From Mycolicibacterium canariasense (lineage in GTDB: Bacteria; Actinomycetota; Actinomycetes; Mycobacteriales; Mycobacteriaceae), in the NCBI RefSeq assembly GCF_002101555.1, contig NZ_LQOL01000061.1:50111-114110 (forward strand): 64,000 nt of DNA, written 5' to 3'. The notes below the pieces were generated by a model. The model searched no databases and was not told where the DNA came from. It worked only from the letters and a program-made list of their open reading frames with translations. This document shows, piece after piece, positions 33,205-42,843 of the stretch; the first letter of the stretch is position 1, and each line of letters begins with the position of its first letter. The position numbers and the translations under genes were made by a program.

Positions 33205-34060
33205 GCGAGAACGCTCGCTTCTGCCGGATACCCTGGATCGGGCCGCGCACGCCCATCGGTAGTGACCGGAATGTCTTCCTGACCCTGTGCCGCCACGACG
33301 GCTGTGCGCTTCTTGTGCTGTCAGCATTCCAGGTGGCCACGTAGTCACTCTGCAGCGGTGGTGTGCCGAACATCGTTGCATCCCGGACCTTTCGCGCTTC
33401 TACCATCATGATCACCGGCTTGCTATTGAGCAGTCCCACTCGCTGCCGCACATCTTCGGGGTCAACGACCTTGTAGACCGTGTCCTTCTTGGTCAACTCC
33501 ACGCCCGGATAACGCGCCTCGTAGAGAAGCACGTTCCGCAACGCGAAACCGTTCTCCTCGGCAAAGATCCGGAACATCAGCTCTGGACTGAACTGATAGA
33601 AGCCGTGGCCCATCATGTTGTTGGCCGGCGTATTGATGAAGATGGTTCCGTCAACCTTGAGCATCTTCGCGAGGTTCGAGAAGGCGACGGGAACGTTGAA
33701 GATGTGCTCGAGCGATCCCCCGTCGATGATCACGTCGTATCTGTTGTGCCAGTCCCGCGGCACGGGGTAGTTCATGTCGTGGATTGTCTCCGCGCCTTCG
33801 TATGCCGATGCATCCAACACCGTGACCAATTGGGCGCCTAGATACCCGCGGAGGAAGTCATCGACGTAGTCATCCCAATGATGATCCGCTGTCTCCGGTG
33901 CCGCCGTGCCGAACACGTTCCGATAGGAGCTCCGGAAGTACCTCGCCTCGGCTGGGAACAGGTGCAGTGACTGGTGACCGAGGGTCAGTACGTTGTCGAA
34001 ACTGACGTCGCGCTGACGTGCGTCCCACATCATCCTGGCGCCGAGATACCCAATACCCAT
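33161..34060 (-). CDS. SAM-dependent methyltransferase-like protein
   Basis: A 299-residue protein. VTVLDASAYEGAETIHDMN and YDVIIDGGSLEHIFNVPVAF followed by LAKMLKVDGTIFINTPANN follow the order of a class I methyltransferase (acidic strand, then the post-II and III strands), although the first glycine motif is weak. The C terminus is basic (WRHRVRKTFRSLP). It lies inside the polysaccharide locus, last gene of a leftward group after the epimerase and a glycosyltransferase, and probably modifies a sugar or its precursor. The specific position methylated is unknown. Confidence 0.65.
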   Translation of the reverse strand: MGIGYLGARMMWDARQRDVSFDNVLTLGHQSLHLFPAEARYFRSSYRNVFGTAAPETADHHWDDYVDDFLRGYLGAQLVTVLDASAYEGAETIHDMNYPVPRDWHNRYDVIIDGGSLEHIFNVPVAFSNLAKMLKVDGTIFINTPANNMMGHGFYQFSPELMFRIFAEENGFALRNVLLYEARYPGVELTKKDTVYKVVDPEDVRQRVGLLNSKPVIMMVEARKVRDATMFGTPPLQSDYVATWNADSTRSAQPSWRHRVRKTFRSLPMGVRGPIQGIRQKRAFSLKNETCYTRERWIP

Positions 34061-34083
34061 GATTATCCACTTCTGCTCACAAG

Positions 34084-35061
34084 CTACGAACGGATCGCCA
34101 GCTTTTCAGCTTTCGAGCTAAGGACACGGCCCGCAACCCAATCCAGCTGCCGGGCTATGCCTTCCCGCAGGCCAACCCGGGGATGCCACCCGAGCTCAGC
34201 GCGGATAGCGGCGGTGTCGCCGCCGGTTTCGTGTACGTCGCCGGCCACGGCATTTTCGCGGTTCACTTCCAAGGGCTCTCCGACGTGTTCCTCGAAGATG
34301 CGGATCACGTCATTGACCGATGTATGGCTTCCGCCTGCGACGTTCAGGACCGCACCGGGCTCGCAGCATCCGTTCGCGGCAAGCACATTGGCCTCGACGA
34401 CATCATCCACGTAAGTGAAGTCGCGGACTTGTTCACCCGATCCGAATAGCGTGATCGGCAAGCCTTTCACCGCTGCGGTCGCGAACCGCGTGAACGCCAT
34501 ATCGGGTCGCTGACCAGGTCCGTACACCGTGAAGTAGCGCAGCGAGACCGTGGGAACACCAAAGCTCGACGCGTAAAGACAGCACAAGTGCTCGGCAGCG
34601 AGCTTAGTCACTCCGTACGGGCTGATCGGCATCGGTCGGTCGAGTTCGTTGGTCGGGTAACGTTCGGCATTTCCATAGACCGAAGACGATGATGCGTACA
34701 CCAACCGACGCAGGGTGCCATTACCCTTACTCGCCTCCAACAATCGCTGTGTCGCTGCGATGTTGCCGTAGGTGTACGCCGTGAACTCCTCGCCCCAGGA
34801 CGCCCTGACACCGGGTTGGCCGGCCAGATGGAAAACCACCTCGACTCCGTCGAGAATCTCCCGCAGGTCAAGGATGTTGAGGTCGCCTTCGATGAACTCG
34901 ACGCCGAAATCGACTTCAGCATCGGCATTGTCATGCTTGAGCGCGACGTCGTAGTAGTCGGTGAAGGAATCGATGCCGATGACATCGTGGCCGCTGCTGC
35001 GCAGGCGCCTTGTCAGATGCGAACCGATGAATCCCGCTGCGCCGGTGACCAATGTGTGCAT
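34084..35061 (-). CDS. NAD-dependent nucleotide-sugar epimerase
   Basis: An extended SDR of 325 residues. ATG 35061 begins MHTLVTGAAGFIGSHLTRRL, the NAD site; longer upstream frames lack homology. The catalytic set is SSSSVYG (serine) and YGVTKLAAEHL (YxxxK), and RYFTVYGPGQRPDMAF is typical of UDP-glucuronate/UDP-glucose 4-epimerases. It likely makes a UDP-hexose or UDP-uronic acid for the repeat unit. A degenerate form of the locus motif (AAGGGAAAACGG) with TAAACT 22-24 nt later lies near 35140-35180, upstream. Confidence 0.88.
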   Translation of the reverse strand: MHTLVTGAAGFIGSHLTRRLRSSGHDVIGIDSFTDYYDVALKHDNADAEVDFGVEFIEGDLNILDLREILDGVEVVFHLAGQPGVRASWGEEFTAYTYGNIAATQRLLEASKGNGTLRRLVYASSSSVYGNAERYPTNELDRPMPISPYGVTKLAAEHLCCLYASSFGVPTVSLRYFTVYGPGQRPDMAFTRFATAAVKGLPITLFGSGEQVRDFTYVDDVVEANVLAANGCCEPGAVLNVAGGSHTSVNDVIRIFEEHVGEPLEVNRENAVAGDVHETGGDTAAIRAELGWHPRVGLREGIARQLDWVAGRVLSSKAEKLAIRS

Positions 35062-35183
35062 CCCCCGACTCCTTTGACTGTTCTCCCAACCCCCCGAATC
35101 GACACCCCGCAGGACGGCACGACCGGCGAATTGACTGATGTGTAAGTTTAGCCGCGCAACACCGATGCCGCACCGTTTTCCCT

Positions 35184-36308
35184 TCAGAGCCAACCCAAGT
35201 TGGTCAGCACGTGAGTCACCAGATCTCGCTTACCTTCCGTGCCGAGAAAGAAGTTCCCATACATCGTCTGAGCGTTCTCCGCGATGCGGAGGTACTCGTC
35301 GGGACGGCGACGAATGCCGTCGAGCACATCATCGAAATCCTCGAAGTCCCAGTCGATCGGCACATAGGTGTCCCATGCCCGATACCAGCGCGGGAAAGTA
35401 TCCATGTGCTCGACACTCGGCTTCAGCAAGGTGGCACCGTAGGCGATCGCCTCGAAATCACGCGTGCATATTTCGCCCCAGCCGAACGGGCTGATCACAG
35501 TCCGCGAGTTTCGGATCTCGGCGATGTACTCGGCGTGAGAGACCTTGGAGCCGACGTCCGGATGCGATACGTCGCCACGCCGCAGCAACAACTCCCGCGT
35601 CTTCGCGCGCTGCCACCCCGCCGCGGTCGACCATGCACTTCCACGAAAGTGGGCACCGATCGACCGGCTACCGCGTGGCGGCACGAACGTCGGCAGTCCG
35701 TACACCCGGGGGCGCAAGTAGGAGAGGCACTTGTTGCGGCCGAAGATGTCTCCCGCACCGACATTCCACGCCACCTTGATCTTGTGCGCATGTGCGGCAT
35801 CCAGTGTTCGATATTCGAGACCGGATAACTGAGGATCCGGCACGCCATACCGCGAGTGGTAGTACTCGCAGAACGTGCGGCCGGCCCAGATCGGGCTGAA
35901 GTAGCGGCTTTGCTCCTTGAGAACCTGCTTCTTGAAGTACAAGTCCACAATCGGCAGGACTTCGAACTGACACGTCCCGGTGCTGTCCGCGGTGTCGAGC
36001 CACACCACCATGTTGGACCTGGCCTTGAGCGCCTCGAGAACGGTGACGAGCTCGGCCGGCTGGAGCGTTCCCAGTCCCCGGAAATGGCTGTGGTGGTGTG
36101 CCACGAACAGGGTGTCGAAATGCTTCCTGGCCAACACTCCGGATAGCGAGTCACGACCGAACTCGAATGGTAGATACTGTGCGGGACTGACGAAATCGAC
36201 GGCTACCCCGTGCCTGCGGAACTCGTCCTTCGCCCACAGCAAGACCTTCAGCCACTTGAAGGTATAGAACGAACCGTCATAGAAGACGGATATCGTTCTT
36301 TTACCCAT
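35184..36308 (-). CDS. Glycosyltransferase
   Basis: A 374-residue protein from ATG 36308 (MGKRTISVFYDGSFYTFKW). The C-terminal half has SRTVISPFGWGEICTRDFEA and IAYGATLLKP, which is the donor-binding pattern of a GT-B glycosyltransferase with a glutamate in the EX7E-like position. The N-terminal half carries FDTLFVAHHHSHFRGLG. The family is not one I can number, though it sits with spore-coat/exostosin-like transferases. The gap to the divergent GT4 gene at 36497 is 188 bp and should hold both promoters. Confidence 0.75.
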   Translation of the reverse strand: MGKRTISVFYDGSFYTFKWLKVLLWAKDEFRRHGVAVDFVSPAQYLPFEFGRDSLSGVLARKHFDTLFVAHHHSHFRGLGTLQPAELVTVLEALKARSNMVVWLDTADSTGTCQFEVLPIVDLYFKKQVLKEQSRYFSPIWAGRTFCEYYHSRYGVPDPQLSGLEYRTLDAAHAHKIKVAWNVGAGDIFGRNKCLSYLRPRVYGLPTFVPPRGSRSIGAHFRGSAWSTAAGWQRAKTRELLLRRGDVSHPDVGSKVSHAEYIAEIRNSRTVISPFGWGEICTRDFEAIAYGATLLKPSVEHMDTFPRWYRAWDTYVPIDWDFEDFDDVLDGIRRRPDEYLRIAENAQTMYGNFFLGTEGKRDLVTHVLTNLGWL

Positions 36309-36496
36309 GGCCAACGCTCCACAAGACAAGATCGTCCGGTACTGGACAAGCTGGTTCGAGCGTATCGCCGCGGCAGCTCCCGCGGAGGGATATCACTTTC
36401 AGCGCCAACGAGAATTCGAGTGCGAATCGGCACCAAACGGGGCACCCGAGACGGTACCTTCGATTACTGGATCACTTATTCGAGGGGCACGACCCG

Positions 36497-37621
36497 ATGC
36501 GCGTCTGTTTCTTCATTGCGAGCCTGGATGGCGGTGGTGCACAACGCCAGTGCATCGCCTTGCTCAACGCACTACAACACATCCAGGAAGTCGAACCACA
36601 CCTCATCTTGCTCGGTCCGGGCACGTTCGACGACAGCCTCGACACCTCACGATTGGCGGTCCATCGGACACATGTGCGCAACTTCGGATCGCCGGCGGCT
36701 CTGGCGTTCGCGGTGCGTACCCTGCACCGCGTCCGTCCGGACCTGGTGATCTCGTGGCTGCACCCGGCCGACATCTGGTCGTTCGCGGCGACACGGATCG
36801 TCCGAGTGCCCTGGGTCATGACCGAACGCGGCTCCGTCTATCCGGGCTCCGCGGTCTTCAAGTTACGCAACGGAATCGGTCGGCGTGCTCCGGTGATGAT
36901 CGTCGCGAATTCCACCAAAGGCCAGCGCTATTGGCAGGACCTGTCACCTCGCTGTACGGTGCGGATGATCCCCAATATGGTGATCGACGGCGCCATCGGC
37001 GGCGCACCTCTCACCGATAGGACACGATCCAATGCGTGCCTGTTCGTCGGACGCCTGGAGCCCGAGAAGAACGTCGCGGCGATGATCACCGCGTTCGCCC
37101 GGTTCGCGGATACGAACGAACAGGCGCAACTACTCATCTGCGGGAAGGGATCCCTGAGCGACGACGTGACGCACACCGTTGACCGTCTACCGATGTCGAC
37201 CCGGGTGGAACTTCTCGGATTTCGCCACGACATACCGGCATTGATGTCGAGCGCAAGAATCTTCATGTCCTTGAGCCGTTATGAAGGTATGCCCAACGTC
37301 GTCATGGAGGCCGCCGCATCAGGCCTGCCGGCTGTGGTCTCCGATATACCCGAGCACCGTGCGCTACTCGGTGACGATTACCCGTTCTATGTCCGGCTCG
37401 ACTCGGCGCCCGAGGTGTCGGCCGCCGTCATCGCCGACGCCTGGAAGCACGTACCGGGTGCAGGATCTGACATCTACTCGCATGCTCGCGACGTGCTGGC
37501 AACCATGACACCCGAACGCGTCGTGGCCGACTATCTGGCCGCATTCTCCGAGGTCGTCGGCCAGTCGTCGCAGGGCCGCAGGGCGCCGCCGGTGCCGACC
37601 CAGGCGGCGCGCGCCAGATGA
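36497..37621 (+). CDS. GT4-family glycosyltransferase
   Basis: A 374-residue GT-B enzyme, MRVCFFIASLDGGGAQRQC at the N terminus with the glycine-rich acceptor loop. The donor side has FVGRLEPEKNVAAMI (about 183-197) and SRYEGMPNVVMEAAASGLP (about 259-277), the EX7E motif of retaining GT4 enzymes. No membrane helix. It should extend the lipid-linked repeat unit on the cytoplasmic face. It overlaps the flippase gene as ATGA, so assembly and export steps are coupled. Confidence 0.9.
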   Translation: MRVCFFIASLDGGGAQRQCIALLNALQHIQEVEPHLILLGPGTFDDSLDTSRLAVHRTHVRNFGSPAALAFAVRTLHRVRPDLVISWLHPADIWSFAATRIVRVPWVMTERGSVYPGSAVFKLRNGIGRRAPVMIVANSTKGQRYWQDLSPRCTVRMIPNMVIDGAIGGAPLTDRTRSNACLFVGRLEPEKNVAAMITAFARFADTNEQAQLLICGKGSLSDDVTHTVDRLPMSTRVELLGFRHDIPALMSSARIFMSLSRYEGMPNVVMEAAASGLPAVVSDIPEHRALLGDDYPFYVRLDSAPEVSAAVIADAWKHVPGAGSDIYSHARDVLATMTPERVVADYLAAFSEVVGQSSQGRRAPPVPTQAARAR

Positions 37622-39141
37622 AGGCGTCGGGCCCGCGGCCGATTCCCGCTGGCAGGCAGGCCCCTGTCGCAGAAGTGGATTCCGACACCCGCCGCAACGT
37701 GGTGGTGTTCTATCTCAACTTCGTCGTTCTCGCGGTTGTCGGATTGGTGGTCAATCCGCTGCTGCTCGGAGCCCTCGGTCCGGTCATGTTCGGTATCTGG
37801 AAGTCGCTCCAACGCTATCTGGACTTCGCGACAGTCGCCGATGGGCGTGCGTCCCAAGCACTCAAATGGATTGTGGCGAGCCGCGCCGCCCTCGGTGATG
37901 AAGAGCGGCGTCGCGATATCGGAGCTGCAATCACAGTCTGGTTGCGCTGGCTGGCGGCCACCGTGACCGTTTCCATCGGAGTCACCGCGGCGCTGCCCTT
38001 CCTGATCAAGGGCATTCCGTCACATGTCATGACGATGGTCTACTGGGCCGCGGCCCTCTTGGCGCTCAACACCGTGTTGGCCGGATTCCTCTCCATACCC
38101 GACGCGGTGCTCGCGGGCATCAACCAAGGCTACAAGTCCATGCTCGTCACGACGTTCGTCTTCGTCATCAGCAACGGCGCCCTGCTCGCAGCCGCGGTCT
38201 CGGACTGGCCGCTGTGGTCGCTGGCGGTGATCGTGTTGTTGGCCGGAGTGGCGAATGCTGCGCTGACACTGCTGGTAGCGAAACGCAGTGTCACCTGGTG
38301 GGGTGTGTCGCGTCCGACGGCATCGGATCTTCGGCGGGTGTTCGGTTACAGCGCATGGACGCTCGGCAGTGTCGTGGTGGACAAGCTGCTGCTTGCCTCG
38401 GAACTGATCGTCATCAGTGTCGCTGTCGGCGCCGTGACGGTCGCGCAGTACACCTTCACAACGTATGTGACACAGTTCGTGCTGGCTCTTGCACTGGTGA
38501 CAGCCAGCGGGTTCACGCCGATACTCGGCTCGTTACTCGGCGCCTCGGAGTTCGCCGCCGCGGCCGAACGCGCCCGTTCGGCAAGGCATCTGGTCATCGG
38601 TGTCACCGTTTTGGGCAGTGCCGCGGTCCTGGCCTTCAACGGCGTGTTCGTCACGGTGTGGGCCGGCGCGGACCAGTACCTCGGCACCACCGTCAATGCG
38701 CTTCTGGCTGTGTGTGGGATGCAGCAAGCCCTGATCAGGATGGATGGGCAGGTGTTGGACGTGACAATGCGGATCGGCCCCAAGGTTGTCATCGGGTTGA
38801 TCAGCAGTATCGGCGGGATCATCGCCGGGATCATCGGATACAGCCTCACCCACGATCTGAGGGCGTCGCTCATCGCCGTGATTCTCTTGCGACTCATCGG
38901 CAACATTGCCTATCCGGCACTGGTGGCCCGTTCTATCCCCGGCTCCTCGGTGCCGGTGCGCACGCTGGTGCTGGCGTGCATCCTGCTGGGCGGATCGCTG
39001 GCGATCGGCGCGGCCGCACAAGGCGGCGGCGCGACGAGCCTCACCGGATTCGCCGTGCTATGGGCAGTGCTGGCGGTCGGCACGGCCTGGTGTGGGCTGC
39101 TTCCACGGAGCACCGTCCGTGCGCTACTCGCCCATAAGTGA
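37618..39141 (+). CDS. Wzx-type polysaccharide flippase
   Basis: A 507-residue polytopic protein of the MATE/oligosaccharidyl-lipid flippase superfamily with about 12-14 hydrophobic helices, starting with NVVVFYLNFVVLAVVGLVVN (about 22-41) and the typical early segment LLGALGPVMFGIWKSLQRYL. It should flip the undecaprenyl- or decaprenyl-linked repeat unit to the outer face for Wzy. ATG 37618 overlaps the GT4 stop. A flippase, a polymerase and a chain-length kinase in one locus define the Wzx/Wzy pathway. Confidence 0.85.
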   Translation: MKASGPRPIPAGRQAPVAEVDSDTRRNVVVFYLNFVVLAVVGLVVNPLLLGALGPVMFGIWKSLQRYLDFATVADGRASQALKWIVASRAALGDEERRRDIGAAITVWLRWLAATVTVSIGVTAALPFLIKGIPSHVMTMVYWAAALLALNTVLAGFLSIPDAVLAGINQGYKSMLVTTFVFVISNGALLAAAVSDWPLWSLAVIVLLAGVANAALTLLVAKRSVTWWGVSRPTASDLRRVFGYSAWTLGSVVVDKLLLASELIVISVAVGAVTVAQYTFTTYVTQFVLALALVTASGFTPILGSLLGASEFAAAAERARSARHLVIGVTVLGSAAVLAFNGVFVTVWAGADQYLGTTVNALLAVCGMQQALIRMDGQVLDVTMRIGPKVVIGLISSIGGIIAGIIGYSLTHDLRASLIAVILLRLIGNIAYPALVARSIPGSSVPVRTLVLACILLGGSLAIGAAAQGGGATSLTGFAVLWAVLAVGTAWCGLLPRSTVRALLAHK

Positions 39142-39266
39142 ATCATCCCGACGCCCTGGGACTTTCTCGAACCGAGCGGCATGCAAACCGAGAAAACAGA
39201 CCACCGCGCCATGGCACGCCGAGTACCGTTGACTAGTCATCGCACACCGGGACGGAAGGCACTTTC

Positions 39267-40061
39267 GTGACATCGAAAGTGACATTGGCAACCAGGGTGT
39301 ACCTGCACGCCAAGGATATCCGTCGGCTCGGATGGCCGTACCAGGTCCGCCATCTGCACCGGCGCAGCAACCGCGAGTTCACCGTGCGGGTCAAGGGTGT
39401 CGGCGCTCTGACGATGCGACCCCGGTCGGCCGACCCTGCGGTGGTGAGCCAGGTGTTCAGTTGGTTGCAGTACGACCTCAGTCAGTTCCCCCAGCATGCA
39501 CGAGTTGCCCACGCCTACAGCGATATTCTCGGTCGCGGTCGCCACCCCCTGATTCTGGATCTCGGCGCCAACAACGGTGCGTCGGCGCGGTGGTTCGTCC
39601 GCGAGTACCCGGATGCGGACGTCGTCGCGGTGGAACCCGACGCCGAAAATGCCCGGATCTGCCGACTGAACACCGCGGGCTATCCGGTCGATGTGGTGCC
39701 TGCTGCGATCGGCGGCACACCTGGCCGCGTGTCGTTGGATACGGCGCAGAAGGCCAGCGTTTCCTACACGACTGTGCGATCCACCGATGGTGGCGTCCCC
39801 GTCGTCACGGTGGATGAGATACTCTCCGGGCGCCCAGACCACGAATTGTTCATCGTCAAGATCGATATCGAAGGTTTCGAAGACGATCTGTTCGCGTCGG
39901 GAACCGACTGGGTGGAGAAGGCACACGTCATCATCATCGAGCCCCACGACTGGAAGTTCCCGGAACGGGACACCAGCCGCCATCTGCAGAAGACCATGGG
40001 TCACCTACCCTTTCAACTGCTGCTGTGCGGCGAGAACCTGGTCTATGTACGCCACGAATGA
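39267..40061 (+). CDS. FkbM-family methyltransferase
   Basis: A 264-residue SAM-dependent O-methyltransferase. LILDLGANNGASARWF (about 95-110) is motif I, VVAVEPDAENARI carries the acidic residue that binds SAM ribose, and FIVKIDIEGFEDDLF is the FkbM hallmark. The GTG start 39267 follows GGACGGAAGG. The 125-nt gap after wzx contains TAGTCA (39233-39238) as a possible promoter. Probably methylates a sugar hydroxyl of the polymer. Confidence 0.9.
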   Translation: MTSKVTLATRVYLHAKDIRRLGWPYQVRHLHRRSNREFTVRVKGVGALTMRPRSADPAVVSQVFSWLQYDLSQFPQHARVAHAYSDILGRGRHPLILDLGANNGASARWFVREYPDADVVAVEPDAENARICRLNTAGYPVDVVPAAIGGTPGRVSLDTAQKASVSYTTVRSTDGGVPVVTVDEILSGRPDHELFIVKIDIEGFEDDLFASGTDWVEKAHVIIIEPHDWKFPERDTSRHLQKTMGHLPFQLLLCGENLVYVRHE

Positions 40062-41154
40062 ACGCCGGCAGCATCGCAGCCGAACGCGACACCGAAGCAC
40101 CCTGACCGTCATCGGCCCGGTACCGCCACCGGTGCACGGTCAATCGATGGCCACGGAACGCGTACTGTGCGCACTCAGCCGGCGATGCCCTCACGTGCGT
40201 GTCGCCGATACCAGTGAAGGCGCAGCCGATGCAGTGCGGCGCCGGATGACCAAGCTGCGTCGCAACGCCGCGGCACTGCGCGCGATCCGAGGTGCAGACA
40301 CGGTATACATCTCGGTCAATGTCGGCCGGGGGATGTGGTTGAGCTCCGCCGCGGCGGCCATCGCTCGGATGAGCGGCGCACGAGTGTTCCTGCATCACCA
40401 CTCCTACTCGTACGTCCGCCGGCGCACGGCGCGGATGCGAGCCCTCACCAGCGCCGCCGGACCCTCCGCACTACACATCACGTTGTCCGCCACAATGGCC
40501 GACGATCTCCGGGCGGTGATGCCGGAGATTCGACGTGTCATCGTCGTCGGTAATGCGGCACTGGTAGATCAAGCGCTACTGGACTTACCGCTGAAGCGCG
40601 ACGGTGCGGAGCTCGTGCTCGGTCATCTGAGTAATCTGAGACTGGACAAAGGGATCGCCGAAGTGGTCGACCTGGCGGTGGAGCTACATCGCGTCGGTGC
40701 CCCGGTCCGCCTCCTCATCGCCGGCCCCACAGCGGATCGCGAGTCGGTACGACATCTCGATCGTGCTGAGCGTGAGTTGGGACCTCTCTTCGAGTATCTC
40801 GGACCAGTGGTGGGACCGGCGAAACTTGCCTTTTACGGATCGATCACCCATTTCGTCTTCCCATCCCGCTACGTACACGAAGCGGTCCCGCTGGTGCTGT
40901 ACGAAGCGATGGCGGCTGGTGTTGTCTGTCTCGCACTACGGCAAGGATCCATTGCCGAGCAGCTCGCCGGCAGTCCGGGCCGGCTGGCAGAAAGCGTCGA
41001 GAGCTTCGTCCGCGAGACGGCGCCGGGCCTGGTCGGTGCTCAGGTGTCCGCGGCGACCTCGAACCAGTCACGGCAGGCGTTTCTGCAAGCCCTCACCACT
41101 TCGGAGAAGCAGCTTGACGACCTCACAGACCTCCTCGTCACGCCCCATCGATGA
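40045..41154 (+). CDS. GT4-like glycosyltransferase
   Basis: A 369-residue protein if ATG 40045 is used; this overlaps the FkbM gene by 17 nt. The longer upstream frame is a shadow of fkbM. LTVIGPVPPPVHGQSMATERV is the acceptor-side loop, LVLGHLSNLRLDKGIAEVV the start of the donor domain, and FPSRYVHEAVPLVLYEAMAAG the EX7E region, all as in GT4 enzymes. It probably adds another residue to the repeat unit. Confidence 0.82.
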   Translation: MYATNERRQHRSRTRHRSTLTVIGPVPPPVHGQSMATERVLCALSRRCPHVRVADTSEGAADAVRRRMTKLRRNAAALRAIRGADTVYISVNVGRGMWLSSAAAAIARMSGARVFLHHHSYSYVRRRTARMRALTSAAGPSALHITLSATMADDLRAVMPEIRRVIVVGNAALVDQALLDLPLKRDGAELVLGHLSNLRLDKGIAEVVDLAVELHRVGAPVRLLIAGPTADRESVRHLDRAERELGPLFEYLGPVVGPAKLAFYGSITHFVFPSRYVHEAVPLVLYEAMAAGVVCLALRQGSIAEQLAGSPGRLAESVESFVRETAPGLVGAQVSAATSNQSRQAFLQALTTSEKQLDDLTDLLVTPHR

Positions 41155-41178
41155 ACCGACAACCGAGATGAGCAACCC

Positions 41179-41838
41179 GTGAAGCTTCAGGAATCTGCGA
41201 AGTCAGCCATCTATCGTGCTCCTGTGTTGCAGAGGCTCATGGCACCGAAGTACCCCTACAAGATCAACCCCGGGCAACTCGCCGCGATGCTCGGGTTCAT
41301 CGACACCACTCGCGGGTCCGGTGCGCTGGTCGCCGAAATCGGTGTTGCACAAGGCGATACATCGATATTCTTGCTGGAGCACCTGGCGACTACCGACGAC
41401 GATCGGACACTTCACCTGTTCGACACGTTCAATGGGTTCACCGAAGACAGCATCGACCACGAGGTACAGGCGCGGCAGAAGAGCCGATCGGATTATGATG
41501 CCTTCCGCTACGGAGACGAGAGGATATTCCAGCGGAACATCCGCAAGGCTGGGTATCACAACTTCCGGACGATCAAAGGTGATGCCGCACGATTTGATTG
41601 GAGTGCGGTCGGACCGATCGGCGCCGTGTTGCTCGATATCGACCTGTACCGTCCCACCATCGACGTCCTGAACGCGGTTTACCCACGCCTCGTTCCAGGA
41701 GGGGGAATCGTCCTGGACGATTGCCGAGCCGGCACGCCATGGGACGGCTCTCTGCAGGCATACGAGGAATTCATCTCCGCGCACGGATTGCCGTTCGAAC
41801 GCGTCGGCGGCAAAGGCGCCGTCATCCGCGCGGCATGA
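41179..41838 (+). CDS. TylF/MycF-family O-methyltransferase
   Basis: A 219-residue methyltransferase. LVAEIGVAQGDTSIFLLEHL (about 50-69) is motif I, HLFDTFNGFTEDSIDHE is the TylF-type segment, and GAVLLDIDLYRPTIDVL followed by GGGIVLDDCRAG contains the metal-binding acidic residues used by macrocin O-methyltransferases on deoxysugars. GTG 41179 is the start. It ends the rightward group and converges on the next methyltransferase, 16 nt apart. Confidence 0.88.
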   Translation: MKLQESAKSAIYRAPVLQRLMAPKYPYKINPGQLAAMLGFIDTTRGSGALVAEIGVAQGDTSIFLLEHLATTDDDRTLHLFDTFNGFTEDSIDHEVQARQKSRSDYDAFRYGDERIFQRNIRKAGYHNFRTIKGDAARFDWSAVGPIGAVLLDIDLYRPTIDVLNAVYPRLVPGGGIVLDDCRAGTPWDGSLQAYEEFISAHGLPFERVGGKGAVIRAA

Positions 41839-41854
41839 ATCACCGGCGAAGACC

Positions 41855-42832
41855 TCACCTGCGCCTCATCGCCACCCACACCGAACCGCCGTGTGGTTCG
41901 GCCGCAGCCAGATAGGCGCGCGGGAGTTTCGCCGCGGCGGCCGCCGCCGTCGCCATGTAACGGGCCCGCGGCGTCGGGGACCAGCGCTCGGCCAGCGACG
42001 GTAAGGTCCCGTGGCGGGCCCTGGCCTGGAAGCTGCGCGATATGGCCAGTTCCTTCGCCGCACGGGCGCGAGATACCGGCTCCTCGTGATAAGCGATCAA
42101 CTTCCAGCCGTGACGGCGGGCCGCCGCATCGAAAGAGGTTCTGCCCCAAGTCGATATGTGGTTCGGCGGCATGTCGACCAGCCCGCCCGCGGTTTCGGTC
42201 CGCTCGACGTGCGCACCGTTGGGCACGGACACCACGACGACACCGTCCGGCGCGGTGAGGCGGTCGAAGGCATCGAACGATTCGGCGATGCCGTCGAGGT
42301 GTTCGAAGACCTGATGGCCGCACACCACCGCGTGGCCGGCGGTCGGCTGATCGCGGAAGTCCTTGGCGCTCACCGTGACCCCGAGGTCGTGCAACGCCTT
42401 TCTGGCTTCTGCGCTGAATTCGGTGGCATACAGGCGGGCGGCGTCCACCCCTTCGGCGATGACGCTGCGTTGAAAGGCACCGTCACCGGCGCCGATCTCC
42501 AGCACCGACCCGCTGGTCGCGGTGATCACGGCGCGGGTGAGCCGATACTCCCAGCGTGAGGCCGGATAGGGGTGGAAGGATCGCCGACCGTAGGCCAGCG
42601 CGTAGAACCCGGCGTCACCGGCCACGAACGGATTCGCGCTGCGCAGCCCACAGCGGTCACACCGCATCAGGCGGACGTCGTCGGTTCCCCAGAGTGTGCC
42701 GATGCAGGCGACCAGCTCGTCATGCCTGGCCGCATCGACCCAAGGACGCACGAAGTTCGTGGCGGCGTCGAGCACCCCCAGACGATGTGTCTGGTGTCCG
42801 TCGTTCCCGCCGCACGCTGGGCATCGCCACAT
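41855..42832 (-). CDS. Zinc-finger class I methyltransferase
   Basis: A 325-residue methyltransferase with an N-terminal zinc ribbon: CPACGG at 4-9 and CDRCG near 57-61. The SAM domain follows with SVLEIGAGDGAFQRSV (about 109-124), GHQVFEHLDGIAESF and VVVVSVPNGAHVE. This layout resembles sugar C-methyltransferases (TylCIII/NovU-type), but those carry an extra C-terminal domain that is not obvious here, so O-methylation is also possible. It lies 11 nt from the next gene and is co-transcribed with it. Confidence 0.8.
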   Translation of the reverse strand: MWRCPACGGNDGHQTHRLGVLDAATNFVRPWVDAARHDELVACIGTLWGTDDVRLMRCDRCGLRSANPFVAGDAGFYALAYGRRSFHPYPASRWEYRLTRAVITATSGSVLEIGAGDGAFQRSVIAEGVDAARLYATEFSAEARKALHDLGVTVSAKDFRDQPTAGHAVVCGHQVFEHLDGIAESFDAFDRLTAPDGVVVVSVPNGAHVERTETAGGLVDMPPNHISTWGRTSFDAAARRHGWKLIAYHEEPVSRARAAKELAISRSFQARARHGTLPSLAERWSPTPRARYMATAAAAAAKLPRAYLAAAEPHGGSVWVAMRRR

Positions 42833-42843
42833 GTAATCGTCCT

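Noticed and set aside
35140..35180. AAGGGAAAACGG with TAAACT upstream of the 34084-35061 epimerase as a motif copy
   Set aside because: Too degenerate and spacing is shorter (about 22 nt); mentioned in the gene entry but not counted with the three firm copies.
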